From an uncultured Clostridia bacterium (GTDB lineage Bacteria; Bacillota; Clostridia; Christensenellales; Borkfalkiaceae), in NCBI GenBank assembly GCA_947629095.1, contig CANRCK010000006.1:1-64000 (forward strand): a stretch of DNA of 64,000 nucleotides, given 5' to 3'. Each line of letters begins with the position of its first letter. Within the stretch, counting starts at the first letter, position 1. The translations under genes and the position numbers were made by a program. The notes below the pieces were generated by a model that was not told the DNA's origin, did no database searches, and saw nothing but the letters and a program-made list of their open reading frames with translations. Shown here one piece after another: positions 51,913 through 60,562 of the stretch.

Positions 51913-52794
51913 ATGATTAATTTCGGCATACCGGAAGAAAAACGCGTACGAGTAATTATTGACACCGACGCAAAGAACGAGGTGGACGACCAGTTTGCAA
52001 TAGTGCAGGCTGTTCTCAGCCAATCGTTTGATATAAGGGGCATAATCGCCGCGCATTTCGGCAGTGAAAAATCTCCGCACAGCATGCGCGACAGCTATGA
52101 AGAAATCAAAAAAGTTCTGTCCCTTTTAAACAGCCCGCTGCCCGTGTTCGAGGGCGCCGCGCAGGCTATGCAAAAAGAGGGCGAACCCGTTTTGTCCGAG
52201 GGCGCGCGGCTGATAGCCGAAGAGGCTGAAAAGGAGGACGTACGCCCGCTGTATATTGCGTTTTTGGGACCTTTGACGGATATGGCTGCGGCTCTTTCAG
52301 CCGCCCCCGCCATTGCCCGAAAAAACGTAACGGTAATATGGATAGGCGGCGGCGCGTATCCTTGCGGAGGCAGGGAATATAATTTAAAAAACGATATAAT
52401 CGCCGCAAACGCGGTGTTTGCTTCAAACGTCCGCCTGTGGCAGGTGCCGCGGAACGTGTACCGTATGATGCCCGTAACCTTTGCGGAGCTGTGGACGCGC
52501 GTGCGCCCGTACGGTAAAATAGGCAAGTACCTTGCCGAAAACGTTGTAAGCTTCAACAACGGGCAGGCTTCAAGACCTACCGAATACAGAATTTTGGGCG
52601 ATTCCCCCGCGGTGGGCATTATGCTGTATAACGACTGCGGGGAGTGGGAGGAAGTGCCTGCGCCCGCATTCGGGAAAAATATGGAATATGTCAGCGGCGG
52701 CAATAACCGCCTGATACGGGTATATAAAAATATAAACTCGCGGTTTATTTTGGAGGACCTGTACGCCAAATTAAAGCTTGCGGCGGAAAATTAA
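51913..52794 (+). CDS. Nucleoside hydrolase-like protein
   Basis: A 293-residue member of the inosine-uridine nucleoside N-ribohydrolase superfamily. The Ca-binding N-terminus is IIDTDAKNEVDDQFA in place of the usual DTDPGxDDA, as in a divergent branch. GPLTDMAAAL and WIGGGAYPCGG match the middle of the fold. It probably cleaves an N- or C-ribosidic bond; substrate unknown. In tandem with the DegV gene. Confidence 0.88.
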   Translation: MINFGIPEEKRVRVIIDTDAKNEVDDQFAIVQAVLSQSFDIRGIIAAHFGSEKSPHSMRDSYEEIKKVLSLLNSPLPVFEGAAQAMQKEGEPVLSEGARLIAEEAEKEDVRPLYIAFLGPLTDMAAALSAAPAIARKNVTVIWIGGGAYPCGGREYNLKNDIIAANAVFASNVRLWQVPRNVYRMMPVTFAELWTRVRPYGKIGKYLAENVVSFNNGQASRPTEYRILGDSPAVGIMLYNDCGEWEEVPAPAFGKNMEYVSGGNNRLIRVYKNINSRFILEDLYAKLKLAAEN

Positions 52795-52812
52795 CAAATA
52801 GCTGCCGTTTAC

Positions 52813-52841
52813 TTGACGGATATGCGGCGGCGGAGTATAAT
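52813..52841 (+). promoter_or_regulatory. Promoter of the FMN riboswitch-ribU unit
   Basis: TTGACG (52813-52818), 17-base spacer, TATAAT (52836-52841). Confidence 0.75.
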
Positions 52842-52860
52842 AAATTTACAATTCAAGGTT

Positions 52861-52977
52861 TTTCTTTGGGGCGGGGTGAAATTCCCCACCGGCAGTATAG
52901 TCTGCTAAGCGCAATTTATTGCGCCCGAGCGGGTGAAATTCCCGCACCGACGGTATAGTCCGGATAGGAAAAGAAAG
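52861..52977 (+). promoter_or_regulatory. FMN riboswitch (RFN element)
   Basis: All conserved RFN blocks are present in order: CTTTGGGGCGGGGTGAAATT, CCCCACCGGCAGTATAG, a variable arm (GCGCAATTTATTGCGC), GAGCGGGTGAAATTCCCG, CACCGACGGTATAGTC and CGGATAGGAAAAGAAAG. P1 is closed by CTTT/AAAG. It binds FMN and lowers ribU expression. Confidence 0.97.
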
Positions 52978-53019
52978 GTCAAAACTGTGCCTACGTTTTG
53001 CATTAGTTGCGGTTTAAAA

Positions 53020-53052
53020 AAAACAGCCCCGGGAAACACGGGGCTGTTTTTG
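53020..53052 (+). terminator. Riboswitch-controlled terminator before ribU
   Basis: AAAACAGCCCCG, loop GGAAACA, CGGGGCTGTTTTT. It stands between the aptamer and ribU, giving transcriptional control. Confidence 0.9.
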
Positions 53053-53137
53053 GTTGCAGCGGGCGGCGGCAAAACGGGCGGCGGTCAAAAACGGCAAAGA
53101 GGACTTTGAAAAATATTTTTTAAAGGAGATTCTTTGT

Positions 53138-53893
53138 ATGGAAGCAACCAAAACGGGCTATTTTAGCCCCACGCGCATTGCGGTAATTGCAACGTTTTCG
53201 GCTTTGGCGGGAGTTTTGTATATTTTCAATTTTTCCATGCCATACGCCTTCCCCTCGTTTTTGGAGTTCAACTTTTCGGACGTCCCCGCGCTCATAGGCA
53301 CGTTTGCGCTTGGTCCCACCGCGGGGGCAATAATAGTTTTATGTAAAATTCTTATAAAACTCGTGTTCAAAATGACCAGCACGGCATTTGTGGGCGACTT
53401 TGCCGATTTAATAATAGGTATTGCGCTCGTTGTGCCCGCGGGCTTGATTTATAAAAAACGGCGCACGTTCGGCGGCGCGCTTATCGCCATGGCTGTGGGC
53501 ACTGTCAGCTCGGTGGCTGTGGCAATACTCGCAAACCTTTTGGTCCTCGTTCCGTTTTACGTATCTTTTTTCTTTCACGGCAGCTGGGACCCGTTAATAG
53601 GTATGATGCGCGCCCTTTTCCCCGCGTGCACTAAGGAAAACTTTTATAATTATTACCTTTGGGTATCCGTTCTTCCGTTCAACGTTATGCGCTGCCTCGT
53701 TGCAATTATAATAACCCTGCCCATATATAAGCACATATCCAAAGTTATCAACAGGATAAACGACAAAGTCACGCCAAAGCACGGCGACGGCGCAAAGCTG
53801 CGCCGCATCAACGTAAGCGCAATAATTTTGGGCGGCGTTGCTGTTTTGGCTCTTGTGGCGGTGATTTTAATACGTAATTTTATAACGGGCTGA
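53138..53893 (+). CDS. ribU: Riboflavin ECF transporter S component
   Basis: A 251-residue S component with six membrane helices. The N-terminal segment MPYAFPSFLEFNFSDVPALIG is the RibU signature, and the second half GPTAGAIIVLCKILIKL fits. It captures riboflavin for an EcfA/A'/T energizing module not encoded here. The C-terminal about 60 residues add a further helix. Start 53138 follows AAAGGAG. The FMN riboswitch supports the substrate. Confidence 0.96.
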   Translation: MEATKTGYFSPTRIAVIATFSALAGVLYIFNFSMPYAFPSFLEFNFSDVPALIGTFALGPTAGAIIVLCKILIKLVFKMTSTAFVGDFADLIIGIALVVPAGLIYKKRRTFGGALIAMAVGTVSSVAVAILANLLVLVPFYVSFFFHGSWDPLIGMMRALFPACTKENFYNYYLWVSVLPFNVMRCLVAIIITLPIYKHISKVINRINDKVTPKHGDGAKLRRINVSAIILGGVAVLALVAVILIRNFITG

Positions 53894-53979
53894 ATCGCTC
53901 AACGCGGCATCGGCGTTTCAAACCGAACTTAACCGGAACGTCGGAGGCAAATAAACCAAACAGAAGCTTAAAAACCAAG

Positions 53980-54014
53980 CGTAATCCGAAAGCAAAATAC
54001 GGATTACGTTTTTT
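53980..54014 (+). terminator. Terminator after ribU
   Basis: CGTAATCCG, 11-base loop, CGGATTACG, then TTTTTTA. Confidence 0.88.
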
Positions 54015-54093
54015 ATATTTCATAAAGCTTATAATATATGCCGCCGGTCACCTGTAATGTGTGAAAAAGAGTAGGATATTATAGGAGGCAACT

Positions 54094-54390
54094 ATGGTAG
54101 CGATAATCATAAGTATTATAAGTAGCATTATCAGTGGCATGGTTCTCTTTTTTCTGCAAAGGTTCTTTAAAACAAAAGCAAAAAGGGATGAGGAAAGCGA
54201 TAAAGCAAAGGCAAAAGAGAATTATTTGATTCTCAAATCCATTGACGCCGTAGGCAAGCTCACGTACGCAAACGCGGTAGCCATAAAGGATGGAAAGACC
54301 AACGGCGAAATGCATGAAGCCATGGAGTGCTATAACGAAGCCAGGCAGGAAATGTACGATTACCTGCTTGAACAAAATTCCAAAAATTAA
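54094..54390 (+). CDS. Small phage-type membrane protein
   Basis: A 98-residue protein with one N-terminal membrane helix and a long charged helix behind it, the layout of small genes found just before holins in prophages of Clostridia. It has RBS GGAGG and lies ten bases before the holin-like gene. No enzymatic role is expected. Confidence 0.7.
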   Translation: MVAIIISIISSIISGMVLFFLQRFFKTKAKRDEESDKAKAKENYLILKSIDAVGKLTYANAVAIKDGKTNGEMHEAMECYNEARQEMYDYLLEQNSKN

Positions 54391-54400
54391 CGGAGGAGAT

Positions 54401-54700
54401 ATGGATTATTTGGAGCTTATAAGCGTACCTGCGATAGCGGCTGTTGTCTATTGGATAATCAATATCGTAAAGTACGCGGTAAAAGATAACGAAACATTCA
54501 AGCGGTTTATTCCGCTTATATCTGCGGCTATGGGGGCTGTGTTCGGTGTGGTCGCGTATTTCGCCGTGCCGAGCATAATGCCCGCACAAAACGTTGTTGT
54601 GGCGATAGTAATAGGCGGTGCAAGCGGACTTACCGCCACAGGCGCAAACCAGATAATCAAGCAATTAAAAAAGAGTGACGGCGACAAAAAAGGTGATTGA
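54401..54700 (+). CDS. Phage holin-like protein
   Basis: A 99-residue protein with three hydrophobic helices and a charged C-terminal tail (KQLKKSDGDKKGD), typical of small phage holins. RBS GGAGGAG. The lysin that should follow is missing, so this looks like a leftover lysis cassette or one reused for another purpose. Confidence 0.7.
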   Translation: MDYLELISVPAIAAVVYWIINIVKYAVKDNETFKRFIPLISAAMGAVFGVVAYFAVPSIMPAQNVVVAIVIGGASGLTATGANQIIKQLKKSDGDKKGD

Positions 54701-54911
54701 GCCACATAAAAAGGCTTTATAAAAGAGGCTTGATTACAAAAGCCGAAAAAACAAATAAAAAGCGGCAGGCGTCTTTTTGGCGCCTGCCGTCTTGTGTGCG
54801 GAGATAGTCTGCCGTTTCCTAAGAGCGGAGCCTCGGCAGAGCTTCGCAAACTTCGTTTGCTCGCGCGGATTCTCACGCGGCTTCGCCGGTTCGAATCGCA
54901 AACACAATCAA

Positions 54912-54951
54912 AAAAATCGGAGGGCGGAAATTTTTCCGCCCTCCGATTTTT
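54912..54951. terminator. Bidirectional terminator at the island boundary
   Basis: Perfect 19-bp arms (AAAAATCGGAGGGCGGAAA and complement) with a 2-base spacer. Confidence 0.9.
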
Positions 54952-55031
54952 GTCCATTATGCTTGATAAGGAGCGTCGTCAAAACGGCGAAAACGGAGCA
55001 GTTGCCCACGGGGGTTGAACTTCCAAAACGG

Positions 55032-55060
55032 TTGATTTCTGAGCCTACTTCTGTTATTAT
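55032..55060 (+). promoter_or_regulatory. Promoter abutting the 55065 start codon
   Basis: TTGATT (55032-55037), 17-base spacer, TATTAT (55055-55060). The -10 box ends only four bases before the ATG, so any mRNA would be leaderless. Confidence 0.5.
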
Positions 55061-55064
55061 ATCT

Positions 55065-56234
55065 ATGAAAATAATTTTGTGGGGCAAAACGAAACAGGTG
55101 ACGCGGTCTGAAAAAATTTGCAATGAAATTGGGGCAAAATTTTTTTGCAAAGATTTTGTTTACGAAAACTTAAAATATTATAATAGTGAAAATCAACGAG
55201 TAGAGTTATGCGATGCCTTGTTTGAATATGCCTCAATTTATGTGCCGCTGCAAATTAAAGAACGGTCTAAAAGCAAGGGAAAGCAGGAAGATGCCTGGCT
55301 AAAAGATATTGTTTACGATGAGGCCGTAAGGCAAATTAAAACAACGATTGAAGCGATTAACAACAATAATATTGTTGTTAATGATCTATACCACCAGACG
55401 GTAAAATTAAAAAGTGGCAGATTGATATTCCCTGTAATTGTTTTTGATAATCCCGCGATTACGGATTATCAGCGAGTGATAATAGATGGTAATCTAAAAA
55501 TCAACGTTTTCAAGCTAGAAGATTATGAAGCGATGATGAGCGCAATAATGCACCCGTATGACATTATCTATTATTTACAGGAACGGGTGAGATGGCTCGG
55601 TAACAGCGGCTTGCCACATTTTATAATAGGTGATGGTGAAAGAAGTACGATATTGGCGAACATCCGGTCGGAAAGGGATTTTGCAACATTTTCCATGCAA
55701 TACATCTATGAGGGGAAACCCAATAAACAGATGCAAGCGTTGAAGCATTTGGCTCTTATAGGCAAATTCCGTGATAACCAAATCAAGAAAAATCCTCAGT
55801 ATAAACGGATTTTGGAGGTATTACAATTAATAGAGCCTAAAGTTGCGGATGAATTTATGGGGCGTTTCGATTATGCTTGGGAATGCGCCTGTGAAGATAA
55901 GTTTGATTTTTCAAAATGCGTACAGGTTCAATATGAGGGGAAGAAAACGAGCATAGTTTTCTTCTCGGTGGGCAGGAAGGCATTTGCCAACAAAGAATAT
56001 TACCAAGTTGTGGCAGATGCGAAACAGTTGAAGCAAAAAGCAGATGCGGTTTTGCTTATAGTTTTTGTTGGCGATACGTTGAAGTGTTGCAATATAGATT
56101 GGTTTTATTATGAAAAACAGTATGCGCCGGATGCCATAGTTTTAGAATTTTATGAAAAAATAGGTATGTTCAATGGCACAATGAGTTTTGATATATATGA
56201 AGAGTTATGTAAAAAAATGCTAGAAGGCAAATAG
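55065..56234 (+). CDS. Uncharacterised protein with possible PD-(D/E)xK-like nuclease motif
   Basis: A 389-residue, AT-rich, Lys-rich protein that I do not recognise as a whole. Near the N-terminus, Glu47 and Asp50 are followed by a beta strand and Gln63-Ile-Lys65 (YVPLQIKER), the spacing of PD-(D/E)xK nucleases with a Q/E swap. A helical middle and a beta-rich C-terminal half follow (ADAVLLIVFVGDTL). An island-borne restriction-like or NERD-like role is possible but only inferred. No ribosome site is seen. Confidence 0.6.
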   Translation: MKIILWGKTKQVTRSEKICNEIGAKFFCKDFVYENLKYYNSENQRVELCDALFEYASIYVPLQIKERSKSKGKQEDAWLKDIVYDEAVRQIKTTIEAINNNNIVVNDLYHQTVKLKSGRLIFPVIVFDNPAITDYQRVIIDGNLKINVFKLEDYEAMMSAIMHPYDIIYYLQERVRWLGNSGLPHFIIGDGERSTILANIRSERDFATFSMQYIYEGKPNKQMQALKHLALIGKFRDNQIKKNPQYKRILEVLQLIEPKVADEFMGRFDYAWECACEDKFDFSKCVQVQYEGKKTSIVFFSVGRKAFANKEYYQVVADAKQLKQKADAVLLIVFVGDTLKCCNIDWFYYEKQYAPDAIVLEFYEKIGMFNGTMSFDIYEELCKKMLEGK

Positions 56235-56307
56235 TATTTATTGATTCTTACGACAGTTGCCGCCTGTATTGAATCAATAACCGGGCGGCGATTTTGTCTT
56301 ATGACTA

Positions 56308-56336
56308 TTGACATCTTATAGCGTATTTGCTATAAT
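56308..56336 (+). promoter_or_regulatory. Consensus promoter of the 50-aa gene
   Basis: TTGACA (56308-56313), 17-base spacer, TATAAT (56331-56336). Confidence 0.8.
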
Positions 56337-56362
56337 GATTAAAAAATTTACGAGGTGAAAAA

Positions 56363-56515
56363 ATGGCATTAGAATGGGTTTTTTGTCCTTATTGCAAAAG
56401 AGGCGAGGGGTGCTTCTATGATGAAGAAAAAGAAGAATATACTTGCCCTACGACAGGAACGCAGTTTACGCAACAGCAGAGCGTTTATGCCGCTACACAT
56501 TATAACGATGATTAA
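56363..56515 (+). CDS. Small zinc-ribbon-like protein (50 aa)
   Basis: Four cysteines (CPYC at 8-11, then Cys17 and Cys28) in the N-terminal half could bind a metal ion. The C-terminus is polar. It has a perfect promoter, RBS GAGGTG and a terminator, so it is very likely expressed. Family unknown; its island location suggests a small regulatory or anti-defence protein, but nothing proves it. Confidence 0.65.
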   Translation: MALEWVFCPYCKRGEGCFYDEEKEEYTCPTTGTQFTQQQSVYAATHYNDD

Positions 56516-56551
56516 TTAGTGGGAAAACAATTACCAACTTTTTGAAAAATG

Positions 56552-56581
56552 GCGGTAGCCACCCAGGTGGGTGGCTACCGC
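56552..56581. terminator. Bidirectional terminator between the 50-aa and XRE genes
   Basis: GCGGTAGCCACCC-aggt-GGGTGGCTACCGC; perfect 13-bp stem. Confidence 0.88.
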
Positions 56582-56911
56582 TTATTTTTTCATGTACTGA
56601 ACTAATTGAGCCAAAATTTTTTGACCGTCTTTGGGAACATCCTGCATTGCAAAAATCACCTGCTCCATTTCCGGCGTTCGCTCGTAATCGCAATCAAAGA
56701 ACTCCCACAATTTCAAGTCGAGCGCATCGCAGATAGCGCATAGGGTTTGGAAATTAGGAAGAGCTTTTCTTCTGCGGATTTGATAGATGGACGAAGTGCT
56801 TGTTTCAGCCAACTGACTTAATTGGCACAAGGTTATATCGTTTGAATCCAAGAAATAATCTAACCGCTTGAAAAACCTTTCGGAAGTCCAATACTTGATA
56901 TTGCTATTCAT
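56582..56911 (-). CDS. XRE-family repressor of the island
   Basis: A 109-residue protein with a Cro/CI helix-turn-helix (ITLCQLSQLAETSTSSIYQI, then LPNFQTLCAICDALDLKLWEFF) in the middle and a short helical tail. Start 56911 is set by AAAAGGAGG. It is divergent from the ATPase gene across a 13-bp perfect inverted repeat, the likely operator. It probably keeps the island quiet. Confidence 0.9.
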   Translation of the reverse strand: MNSNIKYWTSERFFKRLDYFLDSNDITLCQLSQLAETSTSSIYQIRRRKALPNFQTLCAICDALDLKLWEFFDCDYERTPEMEQVIFAMQDVPKDGQKILAQLVQYMKK

Positions 56912-57020
56912 AGGTTTACCTCCTTTTGTAATCTGCACCAATGGGAGAGTGCTACCTACCTTTGTAACGCATAGCAAAAAAATTTCAAAGCGGTTTTTTG
57001 TTGTTTGGCTTAAATAATTA

Positions 57021-57071
57021 TACATTTGTCAAACGAAAGGCAAGAATACGCCCGTGCTTTTGACAAATGTA
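57021..57071. promoter_or_regulatory. Inverted-repeat operator between repressor and ATPase genes
   Basis: TACATTTGTCAAA (57021-57033) and TTTGACAAATGTA (57059-57071) are perfect complements separated by 25 bases. The left arm overlaps a minus-strand TATAAT-like box of the repressor gene, and the right arm contains TTGACA on the plus strand. Two-site binding by the XRE protein is the simplest reading. Confidence 0.7.
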
Positions 57072-57127
57072 TTAACGCCGAAAATTCAAATGGTGGTAAA
57101 ATTATATAGAAGAAAATTGGAGGGTAT

Positions 57128-58120
57128 ATGGTAACCGTTAAGCAGCCATACGCAGTTAGGTATTATAAAGGGCTAAAAGCAAAAGAGGTAGATTGGCTGT
57201 GGTATCCGTACATACCTTATGGCAAGATAACGATTATACAAGGCGATCCCGGCGAGGGTAAGTCAACGATAGCGATTAACCTGGCGGCAATACTTTCAAC
57301 GGGGAAACCGATGCCTTTGGAAAATATTGAAAATACGCCAAAAACGGTCGTATATCAGAATAGCGAAGACGGCAAAGAGGACACCATAGTCCCAAGGCTT
57401 ATGGCGTGTGGCGCGGACCTAACAAAAGTTGCGTATATAGAAGAAACGGACAGCGCGGTTGAACTCGGCGATGAACGGCTCGCCAAAGTCATAGACGATA
57501 CGGGTGCGCGGGTATTGATACTAGACCCGATACAAGCCTATTGGGGTGAAAGCACGGACATGAACCGTGCGGGTGCGATACGTCCTATAATGAACCAGCT
57601 AGCCAATATTGCGCAACAAAAGAAATGCGCAATCATCTTAATCGGGCATATGACGAAGGGCAATGGTAAGGGACTATATCGCGGACTTGGTTCAATAGAT
57701 ATTGCGGCCGCAGCTCGTAGTGTATTGCTTGTGGCGAGATTAAAGAACGAACCGGAAATGCGAGTGCTGGCGCATGTGAAGAGTAATCTTGCACCGATGG
57801 GTGATTCGATTTTATTTTCGTTAGATGGGCAATCGTCAATCACCTGGTTGAGAAAGAGTAAGCTGACGGCGGAGCAGATATTGACAGACTCTTATGAAGA
57901 ATCCAATAGCAAGTTAGACCGCGCTATGGCGATAATAAGTAAATGCATCGAGGACGGCGAATGTTCAGCCAACGAAGTGCTACAGCAATGCGAAGACCAA
58001 GGCATATCCAAGCGCACGGTCAACGAAGCAAAGGCAAGGCTCAACATCAACTCGATAAAGCGCAAAGACGGCTGGTATTGGGTAGTAAATAGCGAGGACG
58101 AAGCAGACGATGAAGATTAA
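57128..58120 (+). CDS. RepA-like AAA ATPase (AAA_25 type)
   Basis: A 330-residue RecA-fold ATPase. Walker A is GDPGEGKSTIA (about 39-48), Walker B is VLILDPIQAYWG, and GHMTKGNGKGLYRGLGS is the following loop; a winged-helix-like C-terminus (SANEVLQQCEDQGISKRTVNEA) follows. This family is common on plasmids, phages and transposons, and is thought to act in replication. RBS TTGGAGGG. Eleven bases separate it from the recombinase gene. Confidence 0.87.
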   Translation: MVTVKQPYAVRYYKGLKAKEVDWLWYPYIPYGKITIIQGDPGEGKSTIAINLAAILSTGKPMPLENIENTPKTVVYQNSEDGKEDTIVPRLMACGADLTKVAYIEETDSAVELGDERLAKVIDDTGARVLILDPIQAYWGESTDMNRAGAIRPIMNQLANIAQQKKCAIILIGHMTKGNGKGLYRGLGSIDIAAAARSVLLVARLKNEPEMRVLAHVKSNLAPMGDSILFSLDGQSSITWLRKSKLTAEQILTDSYEESNSKLDRAMAIISKCIEDGECSANEVLQQCEDQGISKRTVNEAKARLNINSIKRKDGWYWVVNSEDEADDED

Positions 58121-58131
58121 CGGAGGCAACT

Positions 58132-59964
58132 ATGTCTGTCAGTGATAATCGGGAACAAATACGGCAAGCGTACAAGATAAACGAAGATGACGTGCCGACA
58201 AAGGTAATTCCCGCAAAGAAGAAACTTGACATAAACGCAGATGCACGCCCTATGAGGGTATGCGCCTATTGCAGAGTATCAACGGGCAATGATGAACAGC
58301 TTTCGTCCTTTGTATTACAGCAGGAACACTATGCTCATTTTGTGAGTTCGCATAAGAATTGGACGCTGGAACGGATATATGCGGACGAGGGTATATCCGG
58401 CACTTCGTTGAAGCACAGGGACAGTTTCAATGAGATGATAACAGCCTGTCGCAACGGCGAGTATGACCTAATCGTTACGAAAAGCGTTTCGAGATTTGCA
58501 AGGAACATCGTAGACTGCATAGCTCTTGCGCGTGAGCTTAAAAATTTAAATCCGCCGGTAGGCATTTATTTTGAAACAGACTCGATATATACGCTGTCAG
58601 AGGAATCGGAATTGAAACTTGCGCTTTTTGCAAGTATCGCGCAAGCCGAATCCGAGAAGAAAAGCGAAAGCATGAATTGGTCGCTGAACGAGCGGTTCAA
58701 GCATAACAAATTATTGACTCCGGAACTATACGGATACAGGCGACCGAGGGATGCGGTAGGCAATTATATCAAGTACGGCATATTAGAGATAGAAGAATCC
58801 GAGGCAAGGGTTGTGCGGTTTATATTCGATGCGTTTTTGGCTGGGTTTACGTTAGAGCGGATAGCCGAGCTTTTAACCGAGATGAATATAAAGACAAAGC
58901 TCGGCAATACGAATTGGAATGCCGGCTCATTGGCATACATAATCCGCAACGAGCGTTACTGTGGCAGCGTGCTTACGTGGAAGACGTTTACAGCCGATAT
59001 ATTCGAGCATAAGAAAAGGAAGAACCGCAACAACAGAGACCAATATTATTATTCGGAGCATCATCCGGCGATAGTCTCGGTAGAAACCTTTGAGGCGGCG
59101 CAGACGCTGATATATAACAGACGCCACGGAATGCGCGGCGGGTTTCATATTATGCAGGTCATAGATGATGGCGTGTTTCAAGGATATGTGCCTATTAACC
59201 ATCATTGGGCGAACGATGATCCAAACGAATATTACAATGCATCCGAGAGTGTGGACGCGAGACGAGCGGAGCGCAGAATCCGCCGCTCGGCATTCAGCGC
59301 ATTTGACTTGACGGGGTATCAGGTGGTACGCGGGCAGTTCCTTACGGCAAGAACGGAGTTGCCGTGCATGACGATATCGAGAGAGAAGATAATGTTCAAC
59401 TCGGCTTGCGGTAAGAAGCTACAGGACTATTCGTATATACAGCTATTGTTACATCCCACGGAAAGGAAAATGGCAATCCGTCCTTGTGAGCGCGATGATG
59501 CGTTCAGTATATCCTGGCGCAAACAAAAGACGGGGCAGCCGATATTGATAAAAATACTTTCCTGTCCGTTTTTTATTAAGGCACTTACGCAGATAATGGA
59601 TTGGAATCCCGATTTCAATTACAGGATATTGGGAACGTGGATAGAAAAAGGTTCGGACTGCATAATGGTCTTTAATCTTACAAAAGCCATGCCGATAGCC
59701 GAAGTGGTAAACGAGGAGGAGCGGGAGCAAATCCGCAAACGGCGAATGGCGGTATGTCCGGAAGAATGGGAAGACACCTTTGGCGATGAGTTTTATGAGT
59801 TCAGCATGGATAACGAGCTATATTATTTAAAATCGATACCCAGCTTGCGCAGCGGAGTCAAGGCAAGGAACGCCGATGGACAACAAATCACTTTGCTCAC
59901 CCAGGCGGAGGTCTTGGAAAGCGCAGAAAAAATAAGAGTCGGAGTGGTTGATTTTAATGAGTAA
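58132..59964 (+). CDS. Chimeric serine recombinase with C-terminal integrase-like module
   Basis: A 610-residue protein. The resolvase domain (about 42-190) has the nucleophile Ser50 in CAYCRVST, ADEGISGTS, and SVSRFARN; the Recombinase domain (about 200-335) follows with GYRRP and NERYCGSV. In place of the usual zinc ribbon and coiled coil, residues about 391-555 form another module (FDLTGYQVVRGQF... MDWNPDFNYRILG ... PEEWEDTFG) that also makes up the next three proteins. RBS GGAGG. It may direct integration or excision of the island. Confidence 0.87.
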   Translation: MSVSDNREQIRQAYKINEDDVPTKVIPAKKKLDINADARPMRVCAYCRVSTGNDEQLSSFVLQQEHYAHFVSSHKNWTLERIYADEGISGTSLKHRDSFNEMITACRNGEYDLIVTKSVSRFARNIVDCIALARELKNLNPPVGIYFETDSIYTLSEESELKLALFASIAQAESEKKSESMNWSLNERFKHNKLLTPELYGYRRPRDAVGNYIKYGILEIEESEARVVRFIFDAFLAGFTLERIAELLTEMNIKTKLGNTNWNAGSLAYIIRNERYCGSVLTWKTFTADIFEHKKRKNRNNRDQYYYSEHHPAIVSVETFEAAQTLIYNRRHGMRGGFHIMQVIDDGVFQGYVPINHHWANDDPNEYYNASESVDARRAERRIRRSAFSAFDLTGYQVVRGQFLTARTELPCMTISREKIMFNSACGKKLQDYSYIQLLLHPTERKMAIRPCERDDAFSISWRKQKTGQPILIKILSCPFFIKALTQIMDWNPDFNYRILGTWIEKGSDCIMVFNLTKAMPIAEVVNEEEREQIRKRRMAVCPEEWEDTFGDEFYEFSMDNELYYLKSIPSLRSGVKARNADGQQITLLTQAEVLESAEKIRVGVVDFNE

Positions 59965-60562
59965 AGACGAATACATAGAGGAATTGATTGCGGGTGAAGA
60001 AACCGAAACGGTCAATCTTGCGGGATTCCAGGTAGCCAAAGCGGAACTGTTTGCGCATACCAGGGAGCCGGCGATTACGGTTTGGGCAGATAAGATTAAA
60101 TTCAATATGGCATGCTTGCGCCGATTCCCCGGCGTAACGCATATCCAGCTATTGATTCATCCGGACGAAAAGCGGTTAATCGTTAGACCTTGCAATGCAG
60201 ATGCGCCTGATTCCTTGCGTTGGGCAAGCGGCGGCGGTGAACGTGAAATTAAAAACAGAGATATGATTTGCCAGATATTCGCCGCAAAATTATTCGAGCT
60301 TATGAATTGGGATAAGCAGTACAGATACAAGATGCTCGGTAAGCCTGCCGTATGTAATGACGAGGCATTATATCTGTTTAAGCTGACCGATTTTGAGTTG
60401 TTTGTTGGAACAGGCAACAAGCGCAAGCGTTCGTATCTGCCGGAAGATTGGCGGGAGTGTTTCGGTGTGCCTGTAGAGCAGCACGAAGAGCAATATAAGA
60501 TAAACCTCGCAGAGGGGTATGTATCAACTGATAAAGTGGGGGAGATTAAACAATGGAAGTAG
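59957..60562 (+). CDS. Integrase-like module protein, copy 2
   Basis: A 201-residue stand-alone form of the recombinase's C-terminal module: NLAGFQVAKAELF, LLIHPDEKRLIVRPC, a WDKQYRYKMLGK motif and PEDWRECFG. RefSeq-type annotation often labels such proteins 'integrase', but no tyrosine or serine recombinase active site is present. ATG 59957 overlaps the previous stop by eight bases; a TTG at 59948 is an alternative. Coupled to both neighbours. Confidence 0.8.
   Translation: MSKDEYIEELIAGEETETVNLAGFQVAKAELFAHTREPAITVWADKIKFNMACLRRFPGVTHIQLLIHPDEKRLIVRPCNADAPDSLRWASGGGEREIKNRDMICQIFAAKLFELMNWDKQYRYKMLGKPAVCNDEALYLFKLTDFELFVGTGNKRKRSYLPEDWRECFGVPVEQHEEQYKINLAEGYVSTDKVGEIKQWK

Larger units (their letters stand above)
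54701..55064. other. 364-bp noncoding junction with hairpins and tRNA-like sequence
   Basis: Contains a hairpin (CGGCAGGCG/CGCCTGCCG, 54763-54789), a stretch with TCTGCCG/CGGCAGA pairing and a GGTTCGAATC T-arm-like box near 54890, then a long terminator at 54912-54951. The promoter of the next gene lies at 55032-55060. An integration scar is possible. No intact tRNA folds. Confidence 0.5.

Noticed and set aside
54790-54911. Intact tRNA gene
   Set aside because: Only a T-arm-like box is present; acceptor, D and anticodon arms do not form.
54777-55064. In-frame extension upstream of the 55065 gene
   Set aside because: It runs through a perfect terminator hairpin and the promoter, and has no ribosome site.
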